Position numbers and translations under genes: made by a program
Shown: positions 1 to 10,601 of the stretch, piece after piece
How the letters are laid out: every line of letters begins with the position of its first letter
Numbering within the stretch: the first letter of the stretch is position 1
Notes under the pieces: model-generated
What the model was told of the DNA's origin: nothing
Database searches by the model: none
What the model saw: only the letters and a program-made list of their open reading frames with translations
DNA from: Craterostigma plantagineum
Lineage: Eukaryota > Streptophyta > Magnoliopsida > Lamiales > Linderniaceae
DNA length: 64,000 nucleotides
NCBI GenBank assembly: GCA_027422505.1
Contig: JAPQWV010000665.1
Location: 186,001-250,000, forward strand
Direction: 5' to 3'

Positions 1-499
1 GCATGGGCTTTAATATACCAATACTTGTGGTATATAAAGCCCCAACTTATCCTAATTAGGGTTTATCAAAAGAAATCAAAGGTAAGCAACCTTGTACTAT
101 TCCATTGAAATAACACACTAACACGCACTCAAGGTGTTTATTCGCGTTTTCAACTTTCAACCATTTCTTTTGATTCTTGTTTGTAATATAAGGGCAACAA
201 GTGGTATCAGAGCCTAACGCGGATCAATATCTTTGATTTGAATCCAGTTTCGCTCGATTTCGACGTGATTTGAAGAAGTTTTTGATTGAAAACTCATTTT
301 CGATTTTCTCACTGTTTTGGGTGTTTTCAAATCGTTCACAGTGAGTTCTTTCTTTCCTTAAGACATTAGAAAACTGATAATGAGTACATTTATGGTGTTT
401 CACAGGTCGATTTTCGTCAAGTTTGAGTAGGATTTGAGCAAAAAACGTGTCTGAAAATCTAAGTTCTTACTGAACTGTTCATCACTTTTGGAACATGGA
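1..499 (+). mobile_element. Ty1/copia family A: 3' part of an LTR plus leader, truncated
   Basis: Bases 1-199 match the last two thirds of the LTR found complete at 18648-18960, and the LTR ends with GGGCAACA at 199. A primer-binding site follows at 202-214. The leader matches the 18648 element until about 499 and then diverges abruptly. The window therefore starts inside the 5' LTR of a second copy of this copia family. The break near 499 is a deletion, recombination or nested-insertion junction. No coding sequence is retained here. The family assignment is secure because the similarity to the complete element continues through the LTR, the primer site and the leader. Confidence 0.9.
202..214 (+). 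other. Primer-binding site (initiator Met tRNA type)
   Basis: TGGTATCAGAGCC lies two bases after the LTR end. It is the standard complement of the 3' end of plant initiator methionine tRNA, used to prime minus-strand synthesis by copia and many gypsy elements. Confidence 0.9.
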
Positions 500-1498
500 A
501 ACTCTTACACTGAAACCATATAATCGTATTGCTATCAAACTAGGCCGAAGGTTTTAAAATCCAAAAATAATATTTATAATTAAAATATGGGTTGACTCGA
601 ATATATAAGTTATAGTACGAAAATATTTTATTCTAAAATTGATTTGGGCTGAAAATAATTTTATTTAAAACATTGGGCCTGAAATAGGGCAGAAACCCAA
701 AATTAAACCCACTGGTCAACGCTGGTCAAAGCCCAAATCGAAATCACCCGAAACCCACTTAAAACACTTCGTCAACCCGTGAAAGCCGAGTCAACGCCCC
801 ATTCCGCGAATCGCCCGATTCTATGTTTAAAACGCTGGTCAACCCGCGAAAGTCCGGGTCAACGCTCGATTCGTGAAGGCTTTCACCGATTGCGCAAATC
901 GTTCGATCAATCGCGCGAAGCCCGATTCGAGTTCGCGAATCGACCGATTTCTCTCACAGGATCACCCCGCAATTGAATCGGCCCGCGAAACCCAAAATCG
1001 GCCCGACGTTGTCTCACAACCCGCGAATCGCTTCAGCCTGCGAAGCCCGAACCCTAGCCCGCGAAACCTTTTTTACTCGCACTGCGAAAAATCCTTGGGC
1101 CCACGACTAAATTTCGCGACCCGAAACTCCGATCGGCCGAAACACCATTACCTATTACACTCAATTCGCGAAATAATCAAGGCCCGCGAAACTGAAATTG
1201 ATCGAAACTCAAAGATTTCCTATTCATTTAAAATCATTTTACCCCCAACTCGCAATTTAAGACGGCCCGCGAAACATAAATCAACCGAAACTCATCGTCG
1301 GTCGATTCTTTCACATATTCAAAATAAAAACCCTAGTTTTCCTGAACTTATGCTCGACAACATATCAGACCACATAACACACAGCATCAAAATACAGAAC
1401 TCATATTTTGAGTTCGAATTCACGTCATAACACAATTATATCATCACAAAAATTCCAAATATCATAAAATAAATCCGAATTCTAAGTAATTCTAGGAA
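500..1498. repeat. Non-coding DNA rich in CGCGAA words
   Basis: Bases 500-700 are AT-rich and unrecognised. Bases 720-1300 carry irregularly spaced words such as CCCGCGAAAC and CGCGAATCG, all in one orientation. They resemble the word arrays in the leaders of the copia elements further right. A 185-codon open frame across 873-1430 has a composition dictated by these words (Arg, Asn, Ser, Pro), no recognisable domain and no initiation context, so I do not call it a gene. This is probably leader or LTR sequence of a decayed retroelement. Confidence 0.5.
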
Positions 1499-2214
1499 TG
1501 TAATACGGTTTTAAAAGATCTGGGTTATAACCACCTACCTATCCTCCAATCTAAATATGGATTAATTCTTCTAGGTCGAAAATCTGCTCAAGCTTGTCGA
1601 AACCTGGTTTTTGGTTCGATCTTCTTTACTGTTCCTTTCGTCACCTAATATCCTACACCCCAACTAATCCACAAATCAACGTAAGGCATTAAATACACTA
1701 GCTTGTGGAAGATTTCATAAGTTATAAGTAAAATTCCCACCTCCTAAAAGCTAGATTTGGTTGTGATGAATTTGTCCAAATTTCTTTGCTCTTCGTCCTT
1801 TCTTTCCTCTGCTCTTTACGTTTGTCTTCCTTTTGTTAGTAATAATTGTTTTTATCCCAAGTCCTAGGGGAATGGTATGCTAACCACGTATATTAACCCC
1901 TTCCATTAAGTAATATGGTCCTTATCTCAAGTCATGTGGGCCAAGTGGGCTTTAGTATCTTAAATTGGGCGTTGTTATTTCCTTTGAAGTTTGGGCTTTC
2001 ATCAACTCATTTGGGTTTTATTAATATTTGATCTACTTTATTGCTTGGACTTCTTACTCTTCTCGGTCCATATGATTCTATTTAACCCTCGAGCCCATTT
2101 ATTATTTTAGATTTAATTCCCAAAAACCCGTTTTGTCCGAAATCAACTTCATTAATTTCGAACAATTACAAAATATATATGCACTAATCCCATATTAATT
2201 TTTAGGGTATTACA
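1499..2214. repeat. Possible solo LTR of a gypsy-type element
   Basis: The segment runs from TGTAATACGG to GGGTATTACA, giving TG...CA ends with an inverted TGTAATAC/GTATTACA pair. That is typical of plant gypsy LTRs. It holds no open frame of interest. I find no matching partner LTR in the window and no flanking 5-bp duplication (AGGAA on the left, TGCAG on the right). It may be a solo LTR in either orientation, or only a fragment. Confidence 0.35.
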
Positions 2215-2275
2215 TGCAGTGGCGATGGTATTTCGGGTGGCACTTGACTGTATCATCGAAATTGCATGACGCTAT

Positions 2276-2734
2276 TGTTGACCTTTTCAACGTTGAACAC
2301 AAATGCGGAGGTGGAGAAATCATTTCGATTTTCTCTTCTTATGATATATGCAGTGACGTTATGTTTTTTGGCTTTTCTCATATGAGCTTGCCTATAAAAG
2401 GTTTGCTCCATCAGTTGTAAAGGACACCCCAAATACGAGAGAGAAAGAGAGCGAGGGAGAGAGAAAATGAGAGGGAAAAAGAAAAAAAAAAGGTTGTCTG
2501 AGCGGATAAGGGTGAGAGCGGGTTTAGTTTTACTGGGGTAGTTGGGAGTAGGTACAAAAACATTACCCGGGTGGGTAAGGGGTCTCGGGTTTGGGTTTCA
2601 ACACGAGCGTTATTTTGTACGGTGTAATATTCTCAAATATAGTAAAACTATTGTCTCTCCGTGGATGTAGGCGGTATTGGCCGAACCACGTAAAAATTTC
2701 GGTGTTCTCTTGGTGTCATTACGACTTTAATTAA
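2276..2734 (+). repeat. 5' LTR of the short element
   Basis: This matches 4308-4763 nearly base for base. The visible differences are length changes in the GA- and A-rich runs and a few substitutions. It contains AAAGGTTTGCTCC preceded by TATAAAAG near 2394, a plausible TATA-type promoter element. Confidence 0.75.
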
Positions 2735-2744
2735 TATCAGAGCC
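2735..2744 (+). other. Degenerate primer-binding site
   Basis: TATCAGAGCC matches the core of the initiator-Met primer site. The upstream TGG is replaced by TAA. Confidence 0.6.
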
Positions 2745-3439
2745 TTACCCTACTGATATTCTAAGTATGCTCTGTGGTTGCAGCTGTGTCTGATCTTCCA
2801 CATCAGAAAAGATATCAGAAGGGAATGTCGTTCGGGGGGAGCCAGTGTCAGAGCGAGGTTCAACGAGGTGATGCCTTGTGCTAGAAATAGTGGTACAAGA
2901 TGGTTATCGTTGATGGGATGCTCGGTGTGGGCGGAGCTTGTGCGGCGGTGCAGTTTTTGGCGAGTTATGGCAATAGTGCTGTGAGGCAGGTCGTTAGCCT
3001 TTCCTGGAAAATTTCTGATCAGTACTGTTTGGATCGGGCTGTTGAATCTGTGCAAGGATAATAGCGACAGATGATAGCAAAGTGCGACAATGTGCTGGTG
3101 CGGGATGTTTCACTCTTCGGCAGAGAAGAGTGAAGGATGTGCTCGTTTGTCAATGTTGGGTGATAAGCTTTGATGGGAGACGAGGAAAGTCGGAGTAAAT
3201 GACGGAAATTTTGGGGTCAAGATGTGTCGGAAAGGAAGAAGTAAGGCCCTGTTACTTCTTACCTCGCTTTCTGATTCGGGTGATAATTTGATCACAACCA
3301 TCCGGTACGAGACGGCGCAGACGGTGGATGGTGGAGTCAACTCTTTTGGAGCAAGAAAAGAGAAGGCGGTCAAATTATGGTAATAGTCGGCCGTTGACTA
3401 TTTTTCAGAGTGAATCATAAAGGAAGGTGATACGCCAGG

Positions 3440-3890
3440 GGATTTAGGGACAGCAGCAGGTCCAAATCTAGGTGGCGGGAAGGGCATGTGATGCTACAGT
3501 GTGGTGAGCCGGGACACGTAAGGAGAAATTGTCCGACTTGGAGGAGAAGGACAAGCGGCTAGGAAAATTCCACAACGGAGGTAGCACACGATTTATCTTA
3601 GAGACGTTCTCACAGTCTCTAATGATGGCGCTCGTTCTCAGGAAGAAGGATATTAAATTCGGGTTTTCTCCAAGAGAATATTTTGATACGTTCAGGGAAA
3701 CGCGAACAGTTTTTCGATCTCCATGGGCCGATGAATATCGTTGTGTTGTTCGGTGTATTGGAACGGGGAAGATCAAAATGGTTGATGGAGCGGTACGCAT
3801 TTTGGGTGGTGTGGTGTTGTCCCAAAGTTGCGTAGAATTTAATATTCTCGAGCCGGTCAGATTCCAGGGCTATGGGGTTTCATAGCAGGG
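3440..3890 (+). pseudogene. gag remnant with frameshifted CCHC zinc knuckle
   Basis: Bases 3493-3534 encode a retroviral-type zinc knuckle if one missing base is allowed for. The codons for Cys-Tyr come in one frame, and Cys-Gly-Glu-Pro-Gly-His-Val-Arg-Arg-Asn-Cys follows in the next. This is the nucleocapsid signature C-x2-C-x4-H-x4-C. An open frame of 118 codons (3529-3885) overlaps in a third frame and shows no domain. The rest of the interior is too decayed to translate with confidence. The element would depend on a relative for all enzymes. Confidence 0.6.
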
Positions 3891-4293
3891 GGAGTCTGGG
3901 AAATCACACATTGGCGGAAATGGTCCTACCAGAGGGAGAAGAGTGCAAAGGTTTGTATCGTCTGGATGTGAGTATGATATATAATACTCAGACTTCGATG
4001 GGTTCACGAAAATCGCTAGCGTGGTATAAAAGCAGACGATGGTGAGAAGGAAAATCCTGCTGGAGAAGGGGTTGCATCGAAGTCCCTCTTCGGGAATCGA
4101 CAGGTCGAGTTGGTTCAACATAGTTGCACATAAGATTGGCCGTTGAACATAAGTGGGGTAGGATCGAAATTCTTGATTCGAATTATGTGTGGGTGCTACA
4201 AGGAAGGCAAATGGATGTTCGTGATATTTACGAACGGGTTACTCTCATTCTCGGGTTCGCTGGAATGCTCTCTAAAGAAGGCGCCGATGTTGA

Positions 4294-4307
4294 AAAGGGG
4301 GGAGAAT
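4294..4307 (+). other. Polypurine tract
   Basis: AAAAGGGGGGAGAA lies immediately before the right repeat, the expected plus-strand primer of an LTR element. Confidence 0.75.
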
Positions 4308-4763
4308 TGTTGACCTTTTCAACGTTGAACACAAATGCGGAGGTGGAGAAATCATTTCGATTTTCTCTTCTTATGATATATGCAGTGACGTTATGTTTTT
4401 TGGCTTTTCTCATATGAGCTTGCCTATAAAAGGTTTGCTCCATCAGTTGTAAAGGACACCCCAAATACGAGAGAGAAGAGAGCGAGGGAGAGAGAAAATG
4501 AGAGGGAAAAAAAAAGGGTTGTCCGAGCGGATAAGGGTGAGAGCGGGTTTAGTTTTACTGGGGTAGTTGGGAGTAGGTACAAAAACATTACCCGGGTGGG
4601 TAAGGGGTCTCGGGTTTGGGTTTCAACACGAGCGTTATTTTGTACGGTGTAATATTCTCAAATATAGTAAAACTATTGTCTCTCCGTGGATGTAGGCGGT
4701 ATTGGCCGAACCACGTAAAAATTTCGGTGTTCTCTTGGTGTCATTACGACTTTAATTAATATC
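4308..4763 (+). repeat. 3' LTR of the short element
   Basis: Direct repeat of 2276-2734, starting TGTTGACC directly after the purine tract. Confidence 0.75.
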
Positions 4764-5302
4764 CGATAAATTGTCGCGGGGTCCAAATACAACTACCGCT
4801 GGCCCAGAATTAAATATTATCGCTCAACCCCAACAGCTATGAATTCCCAAAAAATATAAAAATCTAAAGCCTTTCATTGACATACAAAACGAAAGAAGGA
4901 AGGTTTGAGATTACGCAAAAAACAGAGTACATAGAACAAGATTCATTAGAATGGAATTCGAAAAAAAAAAGTTAGCAGAAGCTTGTTGTACTTGAACTGG
5001 CTTGGCTTGTGTTTGTTAAGAAAATTACAAAATAGTAAAGCTTCAAAAAATTGGCGAAAACAGATAGGGCACAGTTATTGATGTTAATTGATAAGCTATA
5101 TGTGTCGAAGCTTTTCAGTATGTACGTCAGCGAGCTTGTAAATTAGACAAAGGACATGAATGTCAGTCAAAGCGGTAACAGGTAAGGAGTCCACTAACAT
5201 TAATATATTATTTAAAATTCAATTAATAAATGCTTTGATCGTCTACTTGAACATTACTGTGCCATTCGTACTTATATGTATTCAAGATATATATATATAT
5301 AT

Positions 5303-5346
<44 letters not shown>

Positions 5347-5484
5347 AAAGCTTGAATTAATCATTGTTGGTTACTTTAATAAGAACATAAAATTTAAAAA
5401 AATTAATCCCACTTAGAACTACCGGTTATAACAGTCAGTTTACGGTTAGAGAAATGGATAAGCGTAACTGAGCCGTTATAATGA
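4764..5484. other. AT-rich intergenic DNA, nothing recognised
   Basis: No gene or element boundary is visible apart from the microsatellite at 5286-5345. The 66-codon open frame ending there (5160-5360) encodes the GA repeat as an Arg-Glu run and is not credible. Confidence 0.6.
5286..5345. repeat. (AT)n(GA)n compound microsatellite
   Basis: A run of AT dinucleotides passes into about 17 GA dinucleotides. Confidence 0.95.
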
Positions 5485-5500
5485 CAGTTCGTTAATTGTT

Positions 5501-5718
5501 TTTTTTATGTGGAAACCCGGGAACCCTGGCGAGCCAAACCCCGAGGGGCGACCCACTACCTGCTAAACAGGCCGACCGATTCAAACGCACATGTGTGGGC
5601 CCATGTGGGACAGGCCTGAGGAAATGTTGATGGGAGGGTTCGAACCCACGACCTCTCCCTCATTATCCCCAAGCACCTCACCGTTGACTGCCGTACCACC
5701 AGACCAACGCCTCATTGG
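5501..5718 (-). mobile_element. tRNA-derived SINE
   Basis: Read on the minus strand, the 218-bp body starts near CCAATGAGGCGTTGG, has a pol III B-box (GGTTCGAACCC, plus-strand 5636-5646) and ends in ACATAAAAAA. It is bounded by 16-bp target duplications: CAGTTCGTTAATTGTT at 5485-5500 and CAGTTTGTTAATTGTT at 5719-5734, with one mismatch. The B-box, A-rich 3' end and long target duplications together define a SINE mobilised by a LINE machinery. The A-box should lie near GTCTGGTGGTACGG but is less clear. Confidence 0.9.
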
Positions 5719-5734
5719 CAGTTTGTTAATTGTT

Positions 5735-6407
5735 GACGAAGGTTAATTGAACCGTTGACCGTTGGTTCATTCACGGATTGATTACGATTTTTCAACCGTA
5801 TGAACATGTTTAGGTAGTCGATATGGCGACTACTTTTTAGTCGTTGGGGCTTGAATTGTCGACCAAGATATTGTGGTCGCTATTTATTGTGACCCAAAAT
5901 ATGGACTAGGTTGATTGATATATAGTGAGTGGGTAAATTTAAAGCTCTAAATCAAATCAAACAAAATATGTCACAAAATCAGATCGAATAACTTCTTCGT
6001 GATCTCCCCTCCCTCACGAGACCATCGCCCGCCTCTCCCATTCCGTTTTTCATTTCTCGAAAGCCTAAAAACTGTAGCGCTCCCTCATCTTCTCTTTTCA
6101 TTTCTCTGAATTCCAACCAATAGAACTACTGTAGCCGAAAAACTTAAGAATTACATAAAAGAAATTACGTCCAAATTAATATTTCAAGGAATCTAATATT
6201 TTATTAATAGGAGTTCGAAAGTAAAACCACCTAAATAGGGAGCAGTAGTCACACTCCATCAACGCTTAAGAAGACACTAATATTTCGTTTTTTATCTCCA
6301 ACTTTTTTGTTTTGTATTATGTTAATCGAATGGGTTTCACGACTTCTATTAGGAAATTACATATCCATGTTCCCTTTCTCGGCTCCATTGTACTCAAGTT
6401 TTAGGAT
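5735..6407. other. Intergenic DNA, nothing recognised
   Basis: This is AT-rich sequence with no open frame or repeat I can place. Confidence 0.6.
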
Positions 6408-6424
6408 ACTTTTATTTCAGACTC

Positions 6425-7325
6425 TTTTCTTTTTTTTTTTTCTGAAACGATCGCTTGCATTAATTAACAAAGATACAAGGACTAAATTGCCCAAAGGGTC
6501 TCACCGGTACATCACCAACCGGGAGAACAAAGGCTCACAGACGAGCACAACACATCCCACAAAGGGGCACAAACACTCCCACAAGGGGAGAAAAGGTCCA
6601 CAAGGGACAAACCGACAGAAAACAAAACTCATAATCTACAACCAAGAACTAAAGAACCTATAACAGAAAAAGCTGTTAAGCTAAATCTACGATACTCTTC
6701 ATTTTCACTTGGCCTTCAACTTCTGGGTTTTTATCAACATCGGACTGAAGCTCCACAAAGGGAAAAAAGGCTCCCGACCCAAGGGTCGAGAGAGATGAGT
6801 CCCACGACGAGAAACTCAAAACTGGCGAAGACGGTGGATGACGTGACTAGAGTTGGGGCGGTACTGCCGGAGGCGTGGCTGGAGGTGGGCGGCGGCTTGG
6901 CTGGAGGCAAGAGGTGGGGCGGCACGGCCGGCGGCGTGGCTGGAGGCGGGCCGGCATTGCCGGCGGTGGGGGACGGAGCTGCGTGGCCGACGTAGGGAGG
7001 CAGGACAGCTTGAGCAGTGGAGGTGGGAGGTGCGCGGAAATATCCTTGGCGGAGGAGACGGCGACGGCCACGGCCAGAGGCGACAGCGGCAGGGGGAGGA
7101 GGCGACAGCGACAGCGGTGGCAGGCGGAAGGCAATAGCGTGAGGCTGTGGTGGTGGGAATCGTTTTTTCTTTTATTATATTAAATGAAACGGAAACAGCT
7201 AAAAGAAGAAAAGCTCCCCCATCCTCCATTAATGGAGGAGGGGGAGGAGGGGAAAATATGGCGGCGGCGGCTGTTGTTGAGTTAGGGTTTTGGTTTTAGA
7301 GAGAAAGGGGTAAGGAAGAGAGAGA
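6425..7325 (-). mobile_element. Poly(A) retroposon, LINE-derived or processed-transcript insertion
   Basis: On the minus strand the 901-bp body starts in a pyrimidine-rich leader (CTCTCTCTTCCTTACC...AACCCTAA) and ends with GCGATCGTTTCAG followed by a poly(A) run (plus-strand T run 6425-6442). Target duplications of about 17 bp flank it: ACTTTTATTTCAGACTC at 6408-6424 and the same with one extra T at 7326-7343. These are target-primed reverse-transcription hallmarks. The minus-strand frame 7229-6816 (137 codons, starting MEDGG) is Pro/Ala/Arg-rich and low-complexity, with no domain. The 3' end resembles plant LINE tails, but no reverse transcriptase is present, so it is either an internally deleted LINE or a retroposed transcript. 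Confidence 0.8.
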
Positions 7326-7343
7326 ACTTTTTATTTCAGACTC

Positions 7344-7675
7344 GAGTTAATAAAATATCCATTTTCTTCAAAAAAAATTGAACACAATTTCGTTTATGCA
7401 AGTCTAGTTATTTCAGCTACTGTATTTTCTACTGGTGGACATTAACAAAGTATAAAATGGAAAAAAAAATATAGGGGACAAAAAAAGAAAATAGTGGCAG
7501 GAAAAAAATGAAAAAAAAAATGAAAAAAAAAAAAGAAAATTGAAAAAAACATCGGAATAATGATAGAAGCGGGGCAATGCTTTCAGAAATAAAGAATAAA
7601 CAACGAAAATGGAAAAAAAAAGTAATACAGACTTGGTAGTCGTCGGCGAGCAGCTGCGAATAATTATAACCTGCG
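7344..7675. other. A-rich tract upstream of the PPR pseudogene
   Basis: Repeated runs of 7-12 A residues lie between 7460 and 7620, with no gene. This would be the promoter region of the PPR gene, but no specific element is evident. Confidence 0.6.
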
Positions 7676-9475
7676 ATGGCTCGTAGAAGTTTACTCGTTC
7701 TGTCTCTCAGAAATGTTCGTGGGTTTTCGTCTCTTTCTTCAAATGATGCTAAGCTGTCTTGCTCAATCTTTCATGGATCCAATCGTCTGCTCGGAACATT
7801 TCCAGAAAGGCCTAGATTGAATCTTAGTCGAATAACAAAGAGCGAAGTTGCTATTTACTTGTTCAAGGACATGTTGTTCATGAGACCTCGGCCCTCCGTC
7901 ATGGATTTCTCAAAATTATTGGCCGTTGTGGTTAAGATGAAGCGTTAGTCTGATGCCCTCTTCATGTTCGATGAAATGCGCGAAATGTTATCCTGTAAAC
8001 GTGTATTGTGTGAATATTGCGATGAATTTCTACTGTCATCTGCTTAAAGTGTCTTATGGGTTTTCGCTTTTAGGCATCCATTTCAAGCTTGGCCACAAAC
8101 CCAATACATGCACCTTTAGCACTCTCGTAAGAGGACTCTTCTTAGCTAATAAGGTCTCCGAGGCGGAGCAGCTGTTAAGACGTTTCTGAGGGAAAAAATC
8201 TTTGAGCCTGATGAAGTTATGCTGCTCATCGTGCTTGATGGTCTCTGTAAAGCTGGTCAATCAATCACAGCTCTTCAAATGCTTAATCTTTTGGAGAAAA
8301 CAAGTTGGAACCTAATGTGTATTGCTATAGCACTGTAATCGACAGCTTGTGTAAGGATAGGATAGTTGATGATGCCCTCAGCATCATATCAGACTGAGAA
8401 AGGCATTAGGCCACAGACGTTGTGACATATACTTCAACTATCAAACGGTTATGCAATTTCGGTAGATGAAAAAGGCGGAAAAATTATTATCTGAGATGGT
8501 AACTCTTAAGATTCCTCCTGATTTGGTCACTTACAGCATATTAGTGGATTCATTTTGTAAGGAAGGTATGGTGAAAGAGGCTGAAGATGTTATCAATATT
8601 ATGTCTCGGAAAGCTATAACTCCCAATATCATCACATACAATTCTTTGTTGATGGGTACTATTTGCGTAGACAAATGGATAAAGCAATGCAAGTACTTGA
8701 TTCTGCTCAACGTTTAGGGCTTAAGCCTTCTTAGTTCACCTTTAATATTTTGATGAATGGATACTGCAAAAAAGGTAACGATGAATCTTGGCGTATTTTT
8801 CATGAAATATCCGAAAGGGGTTGGAGCACTCAATGGTTTCTTATAATACCATGCTGCAAGGATTGTTCCATGCGAGTAGATATGCGAATGGTTTGAAAGT
8901 TTTTGAAGATATGAAAGCCAATTAGTTGTCGCCCAACGTAACAACGTTTACTATTATGTTGGAAGAATTGTTCAAAACTAAGCAAGTGGACCAAGCCTTG
9001 TCACTTTTGAGAACAATGGAGGAGAAAGGTGCTATTACCAATATCATTACATACATTATAGTCCTTGATGGATTGTGCAAGAATGGAAAGTTGAACATTG
9101 CCCAAGAATTATGTGAGAAACTTCCTTCAAAGGGTTTGAGGCCAAATGTTCGTATATACAACATTCTCGTAGGGGCACTTTGTCGAGAGGGTTTCTTATA
9201 TGAAGCAAAGGAGCTTCTCGAGAAAAGGAAGAGTGTTGCGATTGCTTACCTGACAATGTTACTTTCAACGTGTTTTTAAAGGGACTTCTTCGAAGGAATT
9301 ATTTCAACGAGGCCATATTGTTTTTAGAGGAATTGGATAGCAATGGTAGTTTATAGTTGATTCCGTTACACTCGGTAATTGATGGTTGTGAGAAAGGGGA
9401 AGATAAAGCTCATCTGCTCCTTAGAAAGATGAAAGAATTTCTACAGAGAGTAAAAGGATTATTTATAGCTGGCTA
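7676..9475 (+). pseudogene. PPR protein pseudogene, P-class, restorer-of-fertility-like
   Basis: The ATG at 7676 (GCGATGGCT context) opens an Arg/Ser/Leu-rich N-terminus that looks like a mitochondrial presequence, followed by a segment with RPRPSVMDFSKLL, typical of restorer-like PPR proteins. Further 35-residue motifs follow in alternating frames: a pair at 8466-8680 (PDLVTYSILVDSFCKEG, PNIITYNSLL), one near 8735-8820 (FTFNILMNGYCKKG) and a run at 8926-9240 (ITNIITYIIVLDGLCKNGK, LRPNVRIYNILVGALCREG). The last recognisable part (PDNVTFNVFLKGLL) is in another frame near 9255-9290, and a tail extends to about 9475. Stops (for example at 7946 and 8187) and several frameshifts exclude a functional product. 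Intact relatives bind organellar RNA and set its processing or stability. Confidence 0.9.
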
Positions 9476-10363
9476 GAATTGGAAACTGCTAGAGACTGGA
9501 AATCTTTGACCCAATTGTAGGTATTAGAGATCTCTTATGTTTGCTTCATTGAGCTCTCAATCGCATTGTCAGCTACTTATAATCCGATGCCTTCTTTAAC
9601 CCGAAAACAGTAAAATAATATTAAGGCGCTGAAGTAGGTTGTGATTCTTGTATGCTTGTATAGATTTACTGCGCGACTTTTTTCTCTTCTTGATTTCTCT
9701 GTTTCTATGGGTAGTGTGTATTCTATCAAGGGATTATCCCTCACATTCAAATATTAAAGCATACAGTGTGTTCTTAGATTTTTATCTTCCATAATACTAT
9801 CTTATAACTGGCAGTGTCATTCAAATAAGACGAGCAGAGAATGGTTTTGAATTATCATTCGATTTTTCAAAATGGACCATGCGACTAACAATTCAACGCC
9901 ATTTAGTAAGTAACATGTGATCTAACTAAGCCTTTACCATTGACATGATTTTAGAACTTGCAAAACACTTAATAATAATGCATGCAACAAGTGGGATATA
10001 TCACGACACGGAAAGATTCTCTTGATTTATCACCTACCTCAGTACCTCGATTGTGCGGACGAAGTTCACTTGCCTTACCAATTTGTAAAATTCGCCAGCG
10101 CATTTCGGACGTCGAGGTGGGCCTAGCATTGAAGCCGCCTGGCGCCTAGGCATTTACGCGGTTTTTAGGCAATGTTTTTCATTATTTTTATTTCCACATA
10201 TCAAATATGCTAATACTCGACCAAATTAATGGTGTATCGAATTTATCCGAATATTCTCGTAAGGCTAGCTAGCATACAAATACCCAGATCACTGGAAGAA
10301 GATATTGGTCGGACGGATTTTTTCTGATCGCGTGAGAAGGTACCCATTCTCTTTATGAATACC
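9476..10363. other. Intergenic DNA, nothing recognised
   Basis: AT-rich sequence. Near 10125-10160 there is a CGCCTGGCGCCTAGGC-type segment, of a kind often seen at ends of small plant transposons, but no boundaries can be drawn. Confidence 0.5.
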
Positions 10364-10601
10364 CTAATTTGTTCGGGAAATGAAAGCTTCGTTGACAAAC
10401 AGAGGGGGATAGTGGTATCCTTGGGTTTTCCCCATGGTAAAATGTCGGATGAGGACGACTCGATAAAGGAACAGAATGACCATAGTACGATGACCTGAGA
10501 GTTAGTCGGGGGTGCTCGGTTGTTCGGTCGGGAACCAAACTCGTAATTCGAGTACAAGGAAATTCCAATAAGATAATAAAGCCCGGATTTATTTTCGGTT
10601 G
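10364..10601 (+). pseudogene. Unidentified coding remnant, left half, split by the gypsy element
   Basis: A plus-strand frame reads CSGNESFVDKQRGIVVSLGF, then an acidic stretch (KMSDEDDSIKEQND), ELVGGARLFGREPN and FEYKEIPI, with scattered stops at TGA 10495-10497, TAA 10543-10545 and two near 10573. It reaches the TSD GGTTG (10597-10601) and resumes in the same frame directly after the element at 16194. The composition and continuity look like a real protein relic, but I do not recognise the family. Upstream of about 10364 the frame becomes uncertain. Confidence 0.5.

Larger units (their letters stand above)
2276..4763 (+). mobile_element. Short non-autonomous LTR retrotransposon, gag-remnant type
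   Basis: Two direct repeats of about 460 bp (2276-2734 and 4308-4763) flank about 1.6 kb. The left repeat is followed by TATCAGAGCC, the core of an initiator-Met primer site, and the right repeat is preceded by a purine tract. Both repeats begin TGTTGACC and share a GA-rich stretch and a stretch containing ACCCGGGTGGG. The interior holds only a broken gag zinc knuckle and no protease, integrase or reverse transcriptase. That places it among small gag-only terminal-repeat elements. I could not find a target-site duplication. The LTR 3' ends are uncertain by a few bases because the primer site and the right flank share TAATATC. Confidence 0.75.

Noticed and set aside
873..1430. 185-codon open frame on the plus strand
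   Set aside because: Its residues follow from the CGCGAA-word composition. No domain, no supporting context.
2276..4763. A 5-bp target duplication for the short LTR element
   Set aside because: The left flank GCTAT has no match after the right LTR; boundaries at the 3' ends are also ambiguous.
6795..7229. Several overlapping GC-rich frames on both strands
   Set aside because: Low-complexity Ala/Gly/Pro/Arg text inside the retroposon; none has a domain and they contradict each other.
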